Below, one piece after another: positions 27,111 to 36,428 of a stretch of DNA of 64,000 bases. The notes beneath the pieces were generated by a model. That model did not search any database, was not told the DNA's origin, and was given only the letters and a program-made list of their open reading frames with translations. Origin of the DNA: Fibrella forsythiae. GTDB lineage: Bacteria > Bacteroidota > Bacteroidia > Cytophagales > Spirosomataceae. The position numbers and the translations under genes were made by a program. Each line of letters begins with the position of its first letter. Position 1 is the stretch's first letter. The DNA lies in contig NZ_JAFMYW010000010.1 in NCBI RefSeq assembly GCF_017353175.1, positions 186,001-250,000 on the forward strand. The letters run 5' to 3'.

Positions 27111-30038
27111 ATGTTTTTTAACACATCAATCAAGTTTTTAGCGATAAACCGTGATTATGGCTTCGCTCATGTGTCTTTTCAGGTCAGACAGTTACTAGTG
27201 GGTTTTATAGGTATATTGCTTACAGTGCATGTAAGTGTAGGTCAGGATAGTTATAGCTTCTGCCGACCAGAGGTTACGCAGTTTTCCCGTCAGCTATATG
27301 GGGCTTACAACCAGACCTGGAGCATTAGTCAGCATCGGCAGAGTCAGTTCATGTACTTTGCCAATTCAAAGGGACTACTTGAGTTCGATGGTAGTAGCTG
27401 GCGGCTTTACGAACTGCCCCGAAAGCAGAAAGTCAGGTCGGTAGCCGTTGATAAAAACGGCCGGATTTATACGGGCGCGCTTGGGGAATTTGGGTACTGG
27501 TTGCCAAATCAGGCGGGCAAGCTGACCTACTATTCACTGACATCGCTGGTTCGTGACAAGGCATTTCGGAATGAAGAGGTATGGAATATATTGGTTACAC
27601 CAGGGGGTGTTTTATTCCAGTCGTTTGCCTACATCTACCGGTATCAACAGGGGAAAGTGCAAACGCTGCACCCGCCGGGCAATGTATTGTTTGTGCAGCA
27701 GGTACGTGACCAGTTGCTGTTGGAAGTGATCGACAAAGGGCTGTATGAGCTACGCAATGATGCGTTCTTATTAGTAAAAGGGAGCGAGTTTTTGGGTAGA
27801 GAAACGGTGAACACGCTGCTTCCTGCCGGCGAAAAGGATATTCTGATCGGTACCGAACAGGCTATTTATCGGTACGACGGAAGCCAGTTCAAGCCATTTG
27901 ATGCGCGTGTTAACGTGTTTATGCGGCAGAACCGGTTGAACCGAGGGTTGAAAATCGGGACTGACCGGTACGCGTTCGGAACATTGCTGAATGGTGTGCT
28001 GATAACCACTGCAGACGGGCGTATCCTGTACCGGTTTAACCAGAAAAACGGCCTGCAGAACAGCACTGTCCTGTCTATGCGGCAGGATGCCGACGGCAAC
28101 CTGTGGGTCGGACTGGATCGGGGTATCGACCTGATCAACCTGAACTCACCGATCCGTTATTTTACCGACCATGATGATAACCTGGGCACCGTCTATGCCA
28201 TTGCTCGCCATGCCAACTACCTGTATCTGGGCACAAATCAGGGGTTGTATTATAAGCTCCTGACCAGGCCCGATAGCCCGTTTCAACTCATTCCCGAAAC
28301 GCAGGGGCAGGTCTGGAATCTAGCTGTGTTGGATGGGCAATTACTGTGCGGCCATAACCGGGGTACGTTCCGAATCGAGGGGGTAAAGGCTCGGCTACTC
28401 TGCCCCATCACGGGTGGGTGGGTGTTACACCGCCTGAGCCGCTATCCCGACCAACTGATTCAGGGAACCTATACGAAGCTGTGCGTTTATCAAAAAGACA
28501 GCCGGGGACAATGGCTATTCTCGCATACTGTTGATGGGTTTTCAGCACCTGTTCGGCAGTTGGAAGAAGATGAAACTGGTGCCATATGGGTCAACAAAGC
28601 GCCCAATCAGGGTTTGCAGCGATTACGCTTGTCGGCTGATCTGAAGCGGGTAGAGGCCAGCACCGAGTATGCTGATCCTGTTTTTCAGCAGGCATTCGTG
28701 AACTTGTGTCGCCTTGGCACAACCATCCTGGCTACGTCGGCCAGAGGCGTACGACGGTTTGATGTTGGAACAGGCCGGTTTGTGTTGGCGCCAATGCCGT
28801 TTCTGCAGTCAGAGTTGGCTATACGGAAATTGTTTCCCCTGTCAGATGACGAGCTCTTTATACTTCGACAGGATGGAGCACTATCGTTCTTGCAACGTGG
28901 GAACGGTCATCGCCGAAACAGCACCTCCCGCGAAGTTCCCATCCAATCTAATCAGTGGGTTGATGAATCGGAAGCGATCGTACCGCTCGATTCCGGCCAT
29001 GTGGCAATATGCCGCGAAAATGGGTTTGCTCTGCTATCACGTGCCGAACTGCCTCAACTGGCTACCGGTACAGTTCGTTCGCCCATCATCCGGTCAGTAA
29101 CCGCTGTTGACGACCCCGCTACCAATCAACTGTTTCAGGACCAGCAGCAATACCGGCAGGCTGAACCGATGTTGTCGTTTTCGCATCGGCAGGCCGATTT
29201 GCTGGTTACGTTCAGTATGCCGTATTATACCCGGCCGATCAAGTACAGTTACTGGCTCGAGAACAGTACCCGAACGTGGTCGGCCTACTCGGCGGCTTAC
29301 CAGAAGGAGTTTAGCAACCTGCCGCCGGGAACATACGTGTTGCACCTTCGCTCAAACCTGAGCAACGCTGAAACAGCCCTGACCTTCGAGATTCGCCCGC
29401 CCTGGTACTGGACCACCTGGAGCAAGTTGCTGTATGTTCTGCTGCTGATTGCACTGGCCCGATTCCTGTATCAGTTGCACCTGCGGCGGGTGGCCTTGAA
29501 ACAGAATCAGGTACGTGAAAAGCTGGAAGAGAAACTACGGCACCAGGAAGAGGAAAGTCAGCGAGAAATCATACTGTTGCAGAAAGAACAACTGGAGCAG
29601 GGACTCATTCAGAAATCGGAAGAACTGGCCAACTCAACCATGACGCTGATCCAGAAGAACGAATTGCTGATGCAACTGAAAGATGAGCTGAAGCAGGTAA
29701 GGGGGCAGTTGGGCAACCGGTTGCCAACCGATCATTTTCAGCGCATCAACTACCTGATCGACACTAACCTGTCGAGCGAGCAGGACTGGAAACTCTTCGA
29801 GGCGAACTTCAACAAAGTGCACGAACAGTTTCTCAAACACCTGATCGAGAATCACCCCGATCTGAGTCAGGGCGATCTGAAACTGGCGGCCTACCTGCGG
29901 ATGAATCTATCGACCAAAGAAATTGCCCAATTGCTCAATATCACTCATCGTAGTGTTGAACTAAAACGATACCGACTTCGGAAAAAACTGGCCCTCGACG
30001 CCGATATAAATCTGAGTGAATTTATGATAAAATACTAG
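27111..30038 (+). CDS. SusR-like membrane-spanning regulator (propeller, Y_Y_Y, TM, HTH)
   Basis: A 975-residue protein. After an N-terminal hydrophobic signal (~30-45) comes a periplasmic beta-propeller of two-component-regulator-like repeats (DGNLWVGLDRGIDLINL, ENEE-type strands), a Y_Y_Y domain (~690-765: KYSYWLENSTRTWSAYS, LPPGTYVLHLRS), one membrane helix (~770-791), a long coiled coil (~795-870) and a C-terminal LuxR-like HTH (LSTKEIAQLLNITHRSVELK). There is no histidine kinase, so the signal goes straight to DNA as in SusR. It is divergent from susC, so it probably senses the imported glycan and activates that operon. Confidence 0.88.
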   Translation: MFFNTSIKFLAINRDYGFAHVSFQVRQLLVGFIGILLTVHVSVGQDSYSFCRPEVTQFSRQLYGAYNQTWSISQHRQSQFMYFANSKGLLEFDGSSWRLYELPRKQKVRSVAVDKNGRIYTGALGEFGYWLPNQAGKLTYYSLTSLVRDKAFRNEEVWNILVTPGGVLFQSFAYIYRYQQGKVQTLHPPGNVLFVQQVRDQLLLEVIDKGLYELRNDAFLLVKGSEFLGRETVNTLLPAGEKDILIGTEQAIYRYDGSQFKPFDARVNVFMRQNRLNRGLKIGTDRYAFGTLLNGVLITTADGRILYRFNQKNGLQNSTVLSMRQDADGNLWVGLDRGIDLINLNSPIRYFTDHDDNLGTVYAIARHANYLYLGTNQGLYYKLLTRPDSPFQLIPETQGQVWNLAVLDGQLLCGHNRGTFRIEGVKARLLCPITGGWVLHRLSRYPDQLIQGTYTKLCVYQKDSRGQWLFSHTVDGFSAPVRQLEEDETGAIWVNKAPNQGLQRLRLSADLKRVEASTEYADPVFQQAFVNLCRLGTTILATSARGVRRFDVGTGRFVLAPMPFLQSELAIRKLFPLSDDELFILRQDGALSFLQRGNGHRRNSTSREVPIQSNQWVDESEAIVPLDSGHVAICRENGFALLSRAELPQLATGTVRSPIIRSVTAVDDPATNQLFQDQQQYRQAEPMLSFSHRQADLLVTFSMPYYTRPIKYSYWLENSTRTWSAYSAAYQKEFSNLPPGTYVLHLRSNLSNAETALTFEIRPPWYWTTWSKLLYVLLLIALARFLYQLHLRRVALKQNQVREKLEEKLRHQEEESQREIILLQKEQLEQGLIQKSEELANSTMTLIQKNELLMQLKDELKQVRGQLGNRLPTDHFQRINYLIDTNLSSEQDWKLFEANFNKVHEQFLKHLIENHPDLSQGDLKLAAYLRMNLSTKEIAQLLNITHRSVELKRYRLRKKLALDADINLSEFMIKY

Positions 30039-30045
30039 TGGTCAG

Positions 30046-31029
30046 TTACATGGCAAGCAACTCCTGCCAGATTTTCTCATTGACCCGAACGCCCGTTTCC
30101 AGGCTCTCATTCCGGCGCGCCAGCGTATTTTCGCCGGGATAGGAGATGACGTCGGTGGGTTTTACGAGCGCGCTCGATTTGGTGAAATCGATCAGTTGAT
30201 CGATCAGTGAATCGTGCATGTCCGGGTTTTTGATGCAGATGAAACACTGCGAAACGCCCGATTCGTTGCCGCTTCCGGTAATTGCCGCCACGGAGTTGCC
30301 GCCGCTTAACGCTGTGAGCAGAATATCGAGCAGCATAGACAGGCCCGCCCCTTTCCAGAATCCGACCGGCAAGGCCCGCTGCGACTGGAGAATAGCCTCC
30401 GGATCGGTTGTCAGGTGGCCGTCTTTATCATAGCCGCCGGGCAGAGGTAGTTGTTTTTTCTCACCTGCATACTGGTTTATTTTTCCGTACGAGTACTGCG
30501 AAACGGCCATATCCAGCACAACGTTTCCTCCGTTTCGCGGCACCGCGATCACCATCGGATTATTGCCCAGACGCGCCTCGGTTCCGCCCCAGGGTGGTAC
30601 ATTGGCAATGGTATTTGTAAAGCAAATACCAATATAGCCAGCATCAGCCGCCTGCCAGCCATACGTTCCGCCGCGCATCCAGTGGTTCGTATTCTTGATG
30701 ACCACACAGCCAATGCCACTGTCGTCGGCCAGTTTCATGGCTCTGTTCATGCACAGCGTGGCGTTATACATACCGGGAGCCAGATTACCATCCCAGCGTT
30801 CTATAGCGCCAAGTGCCGATACAACGATCGGTTCGGCATCGGGGATGATCAGGCCATCTTTAACGAACTGAACAAAGACCGGAAACCGGTTTAGCCCGTG
30901 TGTTTCAATGCCGTCGCGGCTATTTTCGGCAAAGATGCGGGCGCATAGCTCGGCTTTTGATTCCGCAAACGAAAGCGCCAGCAACACGCGTTTAAATTCA
31001 GCTTTCAATTGATCAAAAGGAACACGCAT
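30046..31029 (-). CDS. Malate/L-lactate dehydrogenase-family reductase, DlgD-like
   Basis: A 327-residue cytoplasmic protein of the Ldh_2 (type-2 malate/lactate dehydrogenase) family. It shows the conserved catalytic-region SRDGIETHGLNRFPVF, the IKNTNHWMRGGTYGW loop and the NAD-binding GTEARLGNNPMVIAVPR. The closest named type by motif is 2,3-diketo-L-gulonate reductase (DlgD/YiaK), which reduces 2,3-diketogulonate with NADH. It ends 7 bases from the end of the regulator gene on the other strand. A 40-bp hairpin ends 13 bases before its start, separating it from the M1 peptidase gene. Confidence 0.85.
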   Translation of the reverse strand: MRVPFDQLKAEFKRVLLALSFAESKAELCARIFAENSRDGIETHGLNRFPVFVQFVKDGLIIPDAEPIVVSALGAIERWDGNLAPGMYNATLCMNRAMKLADDSGIGCVVIKNTNHWMRGGTYGWQAADAGYIGICFTNTIANVPPWGGTEARLGNNPMVIAVPRNGGNVVLDMAVSQYSYGKINQYAGEKKQLPLPGGYDKDGHLTTDPEAILQSQRALPVGFWKGAGLSMLLDILLTALSGGNSVAAITGSGNESGVSQCFICIKNPDMHDSLIDQLIDFTKSSALVKPTDVISYPGENTLARRNESLETGVRVNEKIWQELLAM

Positions 31030-31041
31030 AGGGAGTAGGAA

Positions 31042-31141
31042 GTAGCCCCGAAGCGGAGCGCCACCCGGCTCCGCTTCGGTAGTGTAAACAACTTAATTGT
31101 TACCGAAGCCGGAGCCGGGTGGCGCTCCGCTTCGGGGCTAC
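31042..31141. repeat. 40-bp inverted repeat before the DlgD-like gene
   Basis: Arms 31042-31081 and 31101-31141 pair over 40 bases with one bulged base; the arms hold GTAGCCCCGAAGCGGAGC and related GC-rich words also seen in other extragenic elements here. It lies between two same-strand genes, next to the downstream ATG. There is no T-run. Confidence 0.9.
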
Positions 31142-31147
31142 AGAACC

Positions 31148-33163
31148 TTACTTCACCAGTACGGCTGCGGTCTTGGCACCGTCGGCAGTTTGAAGGCGGA
31201 GAACGTACCTGCCAGCGGGCAGTGATTTAAGCGAGAGGGAACGTACCTGTTTTCCCGCAGGTACGTTGCTGTCGGCCTGCGTGGATACAGACTGCCCCAG
31301 CAGATTGACAAGTGATACCGTCAGCGGCCCCGCCGTTTGCGTGGTGAACTCGGCGGTAAGCAGGTCGTTACCAGGGTTCGGGAAAACGCGCAACTGTGTT
31401 GCCTCTTCAGTTGCCAACACAACCGGTTCAGCCGGAGTTGTGGTTTGGGAAATGGTTGCACCGCGCAGAATCCAGGTATTCGGGTCAATCGCTACATTGG
31501 TGACCGTGCCTTTCCCTGTAACGGTAAATGATTGTACCGACTGATCGTTGAACACCGTGATGGTACTGTCTCCGGCCAGCGACTGCACTGTAATTTGCAC
31601 CGGCATGGTAAACGACGATGGGTTTGTGCTGGTTGACGTTTGGCTAAGGCGTATAACAGCCCGGTTAGAATTGGCCACAGGTGCTACCGAATAACTATAG
31701 ATCGGGTAACCTTCGCCGTAGACCCATTCGCGGAAGAAATAGCCCAGGTTTTTGCCCGATGCGGTTTCCATCACCTTCTGAAAATCTTCGGTTACGGCTG
31801 TGCTGTAGGCTGCCGGCGAACTGGCATACGCTTTCATTCCTTTAAAGAAATCAGTGTCGCCCAGCACCCCCCGAAGCATATGCAGCACCACGGCCCCTTT
31901 GGCATACGTTCGGTTGCTGTCGAATATCTGGTTGATATCGGCCACGTTCTGCACATACAACGTACCCGAGGCGGCTCTGGCCCGGGCAATGAAGCTGCCC
32001 ATATAGGTTTTGTAGCTGCTTGTGCTGCCAAGCGACTCCTGGTAAATGGCCTCCCCATACGATGCAAACCCTTCGTTGAGCCAGATGTTCTGCCAGTTGC
32101 GGCAGGTGATCTTGTCGCCAAACCACTGGTGCATCAGCTCATGGGAGATGGTGGTCCGGGTCATCGCACTTTTAATGATCGAGGTGGCCGTCTGGTGTTC
32201 CATGCCGCCTCCCCAGCGAAACTGCGCATGCCCATACTTTTCGCGGATGAATGGGTACGTTCCGAACAGGTCTGAGAAGACCTTGATCATGTTGTTGGTT
32301 TCGGTCAGGGCCGTTTTCACGCTGGCCAGATCTTCCGGAAAAACGTAGTGCGAAACGGGCATCGTAACACCATTGTAGGTAAATGGATTGTCGTAGAGCG
32401 TGTAGTTCGAGGCGGCGATCGAGATCAGGTACTGAGCAATGGGATAGCTGTTTTTCCAACGGTAGGTCTTGGTGCCGTCGCTATTTGTAGTTACCCCCTG
32501 CAACAGCCCGTTGGAAACCGATACGAAGAAGGGGGCCATTGTAACATTCACCGCCGACGAGTCTACTTTATCAGCGGGGGTATCTTTACAGGGAAACCAG
32601 TCAGAAGCGCCGTAGGGCTCGCTGAGGGTATATATCAGTGGATCGCTGGTGGTTTCGTGGGTGCTGAACACAAACGCCTGATCGGTCAGACCCGCGTTGG
32701 GCGTAGTTGGTAGCCCCTGATAATAAACGACGACGCGACCCGTTTGCCCCTTCGTGATTGCCTGCGGTAAGGTTATCGTAAGCCGGTTGCTCTGGTGCGA
32801 ATAGGTCAGCTTCTGCGCACCCGATTTTACCGAATCGACCTTCATGCTGGTGTTGAAATCCAGATAAAATTGCGCCAGTGTAGGTACGTTGGCTTTCAGG
32901 GTCACCGTAGTGGCTCCGCGCAGGTAATTAGGCGCGGTGGTCACGCGCAGATCGAGCCCATAGTAGGTCACATCGATGGTCGAGTCGCCAACGGCCTGAA
33001 TGGTAGGTGCCATCTGCCGCCCCGAGGCTTGCCCTGTCTGGAAAAGCTTACCGAAGTAACGCACTTTGCCTTCTGCGCAAACGTCGGCACCCGACTGGTC
33101 GATTTGGGCGTGGCCGGGTGTCAGCATCAGCCAGCTCAATAACAAAAAGAAGATGTGTTTCAT
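31148..33163 (-). CDS. M1-family zinc metallopeptidase with T9SS sorting domain
   Basis: A 671-residue exported protein (signal ending TPGHAQ). An M1 N-terminal beta domain is followed by the exopeptidase motif GGMEHQTATS (variant of GAMEN) and the zinc site HELMHQWFG with the third ligand Glu in NEGFASYGE. The last ~80 residues are a Por-secretion tail (RVFPNPGNDLL, then LPAGRYVLRL), so it leaves through the type IX system. It trims N-terminal residues from peptides outside the cell. It probably forms an operon with the DUF2141 gene 26 bases upstream. Confidence 0.93.
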   Translation of the reverse strand: MKHIFFLLLSWLMLTPGHAQIDQSGADVCAEGKVRYFGKLFQTGQASGRQMAPTIQAVGDSTIDVTYYGLDLRVTTAPNYLRGATTVTLKANVPTLAQFYLDFNTSMKVDSVKSGAQKLTYSHQSNRLTITLPQAITKGQTGRVVVYYQGLPTTPNAGLTDQAFVFSTHETTSDPLIYTLSEPYGASDWFPCKDTPADKVDSSAVNVTMAPFFVSVSNGLLQGVTTNSDGTKTYRWKNSYPIAQYLISIAASNYTLYDNPFTYNGVTMPVSHYVFPEDLASVKTALTETNNMIKVFSDLFGTYPFIREKYGHAQFRWGGGMEHQTATSIIKSAMTRTTISHELMHQWFGDKITCRNWQNIWLNEGFASYGEAIYQESLGSTSSYKTYMGSFIARARAASGTLYVQNVADINQIFDSNRTYAKGAVVLHMLRGVLGDTDFFKGMKAYASSPAAYSTAVTEDFQKVMETASGKNLGYFFREWVYGEGYPIYSYSVAPVANSNRAVIRLSQTSTSTNPSSFTMPVQITVQSLAGDSTITVFNDQSVQSFTVTGKGTVTNVAIDPNTWILRGATISQTTTPAEPVVLATEEATQLRVFPNPGNDLLTAEFTTQTAGPLTVSLVNLLGQSVSTQADSNVPAGKQVRSLSLKSLPAGRYVLRLQTADGAKTAAVLVK
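31202..31267. repeat. Three copies of the ACGTACCTG word in 66 bases
   Basis: AACGTACCTG at 31202 and 31240, and its reverse complement at 31258. The last two form a perfect 10-bp inverted repeat with an 8-base spacer. They lie in the part encoding the T9SS tail of the M1 peptidase. Confidence 0.9.
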
Positions 33164-33189
33164 AAAGGAAGTGTCATTGCGGAGCGTGT

Positions 33190-33606
33190 TTATTCAATTC
33201 GTACGCTGAATGTTTTAGGTTCGTGGCCGATCTGCACGCGGCATTCCGAAAAATTGGGAGCCGAAAAACGCGGGCGTATATTGTTACTAAACCCGTAGGG
33301 CTCCCGGGGAACGAAAAAACGCATGTCGATCTTGCCATTCTCGTTCAGATCATGAAAAACGGCAAAGGCATACTCGCCGGGATCGACTTCGAAAACCGCA
33401 TGCACCGTACCTTTTGTAGCCGTCACCTGCTTTGATTCCACTGGTCGGCACTTATCAGGAAAGCCCTCACAGGGCTTGAATACGCCGATCTGCACTTTGC
33501 CCGTTGTTGCCCGAACATTGTGCACTTCAACGGTGATCATCGTTTTGCGGACCGGTGGTAGTGTAGGGTTGAACAGGAAGGGAAGCAGCGACAGGAAAAT
33601 GAGCAT
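33190..33606 (-). CDS. DUF2141-family exported protein
   Basis: A 138-residue protein with a short N-terminal hydrophobic signal, then the DUF2141 beta-sandwich: KVQIGVFKPCEGFP, GEYAFAVFHDLNENGKIDMR (Asp/Asn-rich turn that may bind calcium) and PREPYGFSNN. Function is unknown; the domain resembles the carotenoid-locus and envelope DUF2141 proteins. It is the first gene of a probable pair with the M1 peptidase and is divergent from recJ. Confidence 0.8.
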   Translation of the reverse strand: MLIFLSLLPFLFNPTLPPVRKTMITVEVHNVRATTGKVQIGVFKPCEGFPDKCRPVESKQVTATKGTVHAVFEVDPGEYAFAVFHDLNENGKIDMRFFVPREPYGFSNNIRPRFSAPNFSECRVQIGHEPKTFSVRIE

Positions 33607-33669
33607 TGGCGAAACTGTTTTCTTTGAAACGAAATTAACTTGCGTACTGATGCTTTGCTAACCGACCGT

Positions 33670-35439
33670 ATGATTGTTCGTTCTTCCCCTGCTACCAAGC
33701 GCTGGCTTCACAAGCCTTTTCCCGATGCGCCGCCTCAATTGTCGGCTATCGAATCGCTGGTGCAGACCCTGAACATCAGCCCATTTCTGGCTACATTGCT
33801 GGTACAGCGTAAGGTAACCACATTCGAGGAAGCCCGCACATTTTTCCGCCCCGAGCTGAGTCATCTGCACGACCCGTTCCTGATGAAGGATATGGACCGG
33901 GCCGTTGATCGATTAACCCGGGCGATGGCGAATGGTGAAAAAATACTGGTATACGGTGATTATGACGTAGACGGAACCACCTCAGTTGCCCTCATGTATG
34001 GTTTCCTGAGCACCATCTATGACAAGCTTGAACACTATATTCCTGATCGTTACAAAGAAGGATACGGCATTTCAAAGGCCGGTGTTGCCTACGCGGCCGA
34101 GAACGGGTTTACGCTGATCGTTGCCCTCGACTGCGGTATTAAAGCCATTGATCGGGTGGCGGAAGCCACGGCGCTGGGCGTCGATTTTATCATTTGCGAC
34201 CATCACCGGCCGGGTGATGAAATTCCTGCTGCCGTGGCCGTACTGGATCCTAAGCGGGCCGATTGCCCGTATCCGTACGATGAGCTGACGGGCTGTGGTG
34301 TAGGCTTCAAACTGCTTCAGGCTCTGTGTCGGGTACGTGGTATTCCGGCCGAAACGCTCTGGCCGTACCTCGATCTGGTAGCTGTTAGTATCTCCTGCGA
34401 CATTGTGCCTGTAACGGGCGAAAACCGGGCGCTGGCTTATTACGGGCTGAAACAACTGAACTCGGCGCCGCGAACGGGCCTTTGCGCCCTTCTCCGGATT
34501 GCGGGCTTTGTAGCGCCAAACGAAACCTGCCCGCCAGCGGCTAAGCATCTCGATGTCACTAACGTTGTGTTTGGGCTGGGGCCACGCATTAACGCTGCCG
34601 GGCGTATTAAACATGCCCGGGCGGCGGTCGATCTGCTACTAGCCGAGCATCACCACGATGCCGAAGACTTTGCCTACGAACTGAACCAGCATAACCGCGA
34701 CCGGCAGGATTTCGATAAGAGCATGACCGAGCAGGCGCTGGCCATGATTGAGGCCGACGAATGGTTAAAAAACGCTAAATCGACTGTTCTCTATGACGCT
34801 TCCTGGAATAAAGGCGTTGTGGGTATAGTGGCGTCGCGGTGCATCGAGCGGTTTTACCGGCCAACGATTATCCTGACCCGGTCGAACGGCAAAGCGTCGG
34901 GGTCGGCGCGGTCGGTGGCAGGGTTTGATGTGTACGAAGCCATTGAAGCCTGCTCTGATTTGCTGGAACAGTTTGGTGGCCACACGTTTGCCGCCGGGCT
35001 GACCATGCCGGTTGAAAACATCGAAGCGTTTCAGAAGCGTTTCGACGAAGTGGTTTCTGCCAGTATTGAAGCAGATGATCTGATTCCAAAGGTCGACATC
35101 GACATTCCGCTTGATTTCAGCGAGATTGATGCCAAGTTTTACCGGATCATGAAGCAGATGTCTCCGTTTGGTCCGCAGAATCTGGCCCCGGTTTTCTGTA
35201 CGGAAGAGGTGGTGTTGGTGGGCGAACCGATTATTATGAAAGAGAAGCACCTGAAGTTTACCTGTAGGCAGGTTGGCTCCGGGCGAACGTTCACAGCGAT
35301 TGGTTTTGGTATGTCGGCCTGGGCAGATCACCTGCATCAGAACGCCCCTTTCTCGATCTGTTATTCCGTAGAAATGAATCACTTCCGCGACCAGTCGACC
35401 ATTCAGTTAAATCTGAAAGACATTCGGTTAGCCGAATAA
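33670..35439 (+). CDS. recJ: Single-stranded-DNA-specific exonuclease RecJ
   Basis: A 589-residue protein of normal length. The DHH phosphoesterase motifs are present: DYDVDGTTS, then LDCGIKA, CDHHRPGDEIP and the DHHA1 domain with FGGHTFAAGL, followed by the C-terminal OB-like part. It degrades single-stranded DNA 5' to 3' during recombination and mismatch repair. I prefer the ATG at 33670 to the ATG at 33640, which lies in the short promoter gap. recO lies 2 kb away in the same window. Confidence 0.95.
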   Translation: MIVRSSPATKRWLHKPFPDAPPQLSAIESLVQTLNISPFLATLLVQRKVTTFEEARTFFRPELSHLHDPFLMKDMDRAVDRLTRAMANGEKILVYGDYDVDGTTSVALMYGFLSTIYDKLEHYIPDRYKEGYGISKAGVAYAAENGFTLIVALDCGIKAIDRVAEATALGVDFIICDHHRPGDEIPAAVAVLDPKRADCPYPYDELTGCGVGFKLLQALCRVRGIPAETLWPYLDLVAVSISCDIVPVTGENRALAYYGLKQLNSAPRTGLCALLRIAGFVAPNETCPPAAKHLDVTNVVFGLGPRINAAGRIKHARAAVDLLLAEHHHDAEDFAYELNQHNRDRQDFDKSMTEQALAMIEADEWLKNAKSTVLYDASWNKGVVGIVASRCIERFYRPTIILTRSNGKASGSARSVAGFDVYEAIEACSDLLEQFGGHTFAAGLTMPVENIEAFQKRFDEVVSASIEADDLIPKVDIDIPLDFSEIDAKFYRIMKQMSPFGPQNLAPVFCTEEVVLVGEPIIMKEKHLKFTCRQVGSGRTFTAIGFGMSAWADHLHQNAPFSICYSVEMNHFRDQSTIQLNLKDIRLAE

Positions 35440-35492
35440 ATAGTGCGCGGATTTTTATAGGTATGCACATTAAAGGGATTTAAACCGATTGG

Positions 35493-35603
35493 CCGCGGCG
35501 GCGGACCGTGCAGATTTTAGCTTAAAACGGGTTGGCTCCGCTTACCCTCGCACTCTGCGTAAATCCATTTGAATCCGAAAAGACGCACGGTCCGCCGTTG
35601 CGG
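35493..35603. repeat. Inverted pair of REP-like elements upstream of lptB (copies 3 and 4)
   Basis: Arms 35493-35511 and 35585-35603 pair at 17 of 19 positions; each arm holds the element CCGCRGCGGCGGACCG or its complement. The spacer is 73 bases. The right arm ends 16 bases before the lptB ATG. Confidence 0.85.
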
Positions 35604-35619
35604 TACAATACACCAACGC

Positions 35620-36354
35620 ATGATTCTTAGAACTGAACATTTAGTAAAGAAATACGGTAGCCGATTCGTTAACAGCGATGTGTCGTATCAGGTCGCGCAG
35701 GGCGAAATTGTGGGGCTGCTGGGACCAAATGGCGCTGGTAAAACCACATCGTTCTATATGGCCGTGGGGCTGGTAAAACCCAATAGTGGCAAGGTGTATA
35801 TCGATGATACCGATATTACCGACCTGCCCATGTACAAGCGGGCACGGCTAGGTTTAGGCTATCTGGCGCAGGAAGCCTCCATTTTTCGGGACCTGACGGT
35901 GGAGGAAAATATTCTGGCGGTGCTGGAAATGACCAACAAGCCCAAAGCCGAACAGAAACAGCGGGTTGAAGACCTGATCGAGGAGTTCAACCTTGGTCAC
36001 GTTCGGAAGAATCCGGGAAAAGTATTGTCGGGTGGCGAACGTCGGCGTACTGAAATTGCCCGGGCGCTGGCCGTTGACCCGAAATTCATCTTGCTCGACG
36101 AGCCCTTTGCCGGGGTCGACCCCATTGCCGTTGAAGACATTCAAAGCATTGTGGCCACGCTGAAACACCGCAACATCGGCATTTTGATCACCGACCACAA
36201 CGTAAACGAAACACTCTCGATCACTGATCGGGCCTACCTGCTTTTCGAGGGCAAAATTCTGAAGCAGGGCACCGCCGAAGAACTCGCCAGCGACGAGCAG
36301 GTACGCCGCCTGTATCTGGGCCAGAACTTCGAGCTAAAGCGGAAGTTCGTGTAG
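35620..36354 (+). CDS. lptB: LPS export ABC transporter ATPase
   Basis: A 244-residue ATPase with Walker [11 protein letters not shown], the signature [15 protein letters not shown], Walker [14 protein letters not shown] and the switch His in LITDHNV. LptB drives lipopolysaccharide from the inner membrane across the Lpt bridge with LptF/G. The ATG at 35620 gives the standard N-terminus ([13 protein letters not shown]); the extension from 35569 would be translated from the REP-like element. No other lpt genes are adjacent. Confidence 0.93.
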   Translation: MILRTEHLVKKYGSRFVNSDVSYQVAQGEIVGLLGPNGAGKTTSFYMAVGLVKPNSGKVYIDDTDITDLPMYKRARLGLGYLAQEASIFRDLTVEENILAVLEMTNKPKAEQKQRVEDLIEEFNLGHVRKNPGKVLSGGERRRTEIARALAVDPKFILLDEPFAGVDPIAVEDIQSIVATLKHRNIGILITDHNVNETLSITDRAYLLFEGKILKQGTAEELASDEQVRRLYLGQNFELKRKFV

Positions 36355-36380
36355 CGGCTGGGTACGTTGCTTAGATTGTA

Positions 36381-36425
36381 GATTGCTGACGCGCTCCAGG
36401 CGAAGCATACAGCGCGTCAGCAGTC
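36381..36425. terminator. Stem-loop between lptB and a convergent gene
   Basis: Arms 36381-36395 and 36411-36425 pair over about 14 of 15 bases (core GCTGACGCGCT). It lies between convergent genes, so it is a likely bidirectional terminator. Confidence 0.65.
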
Positions 36426-36428
36426 ACA

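Noticed and set aside
35569-35619. Upstream start for lptB
   Set aside because: The added codons lie in an extragenic REP-like element; the standard LptB N-terminus begins at 35620.
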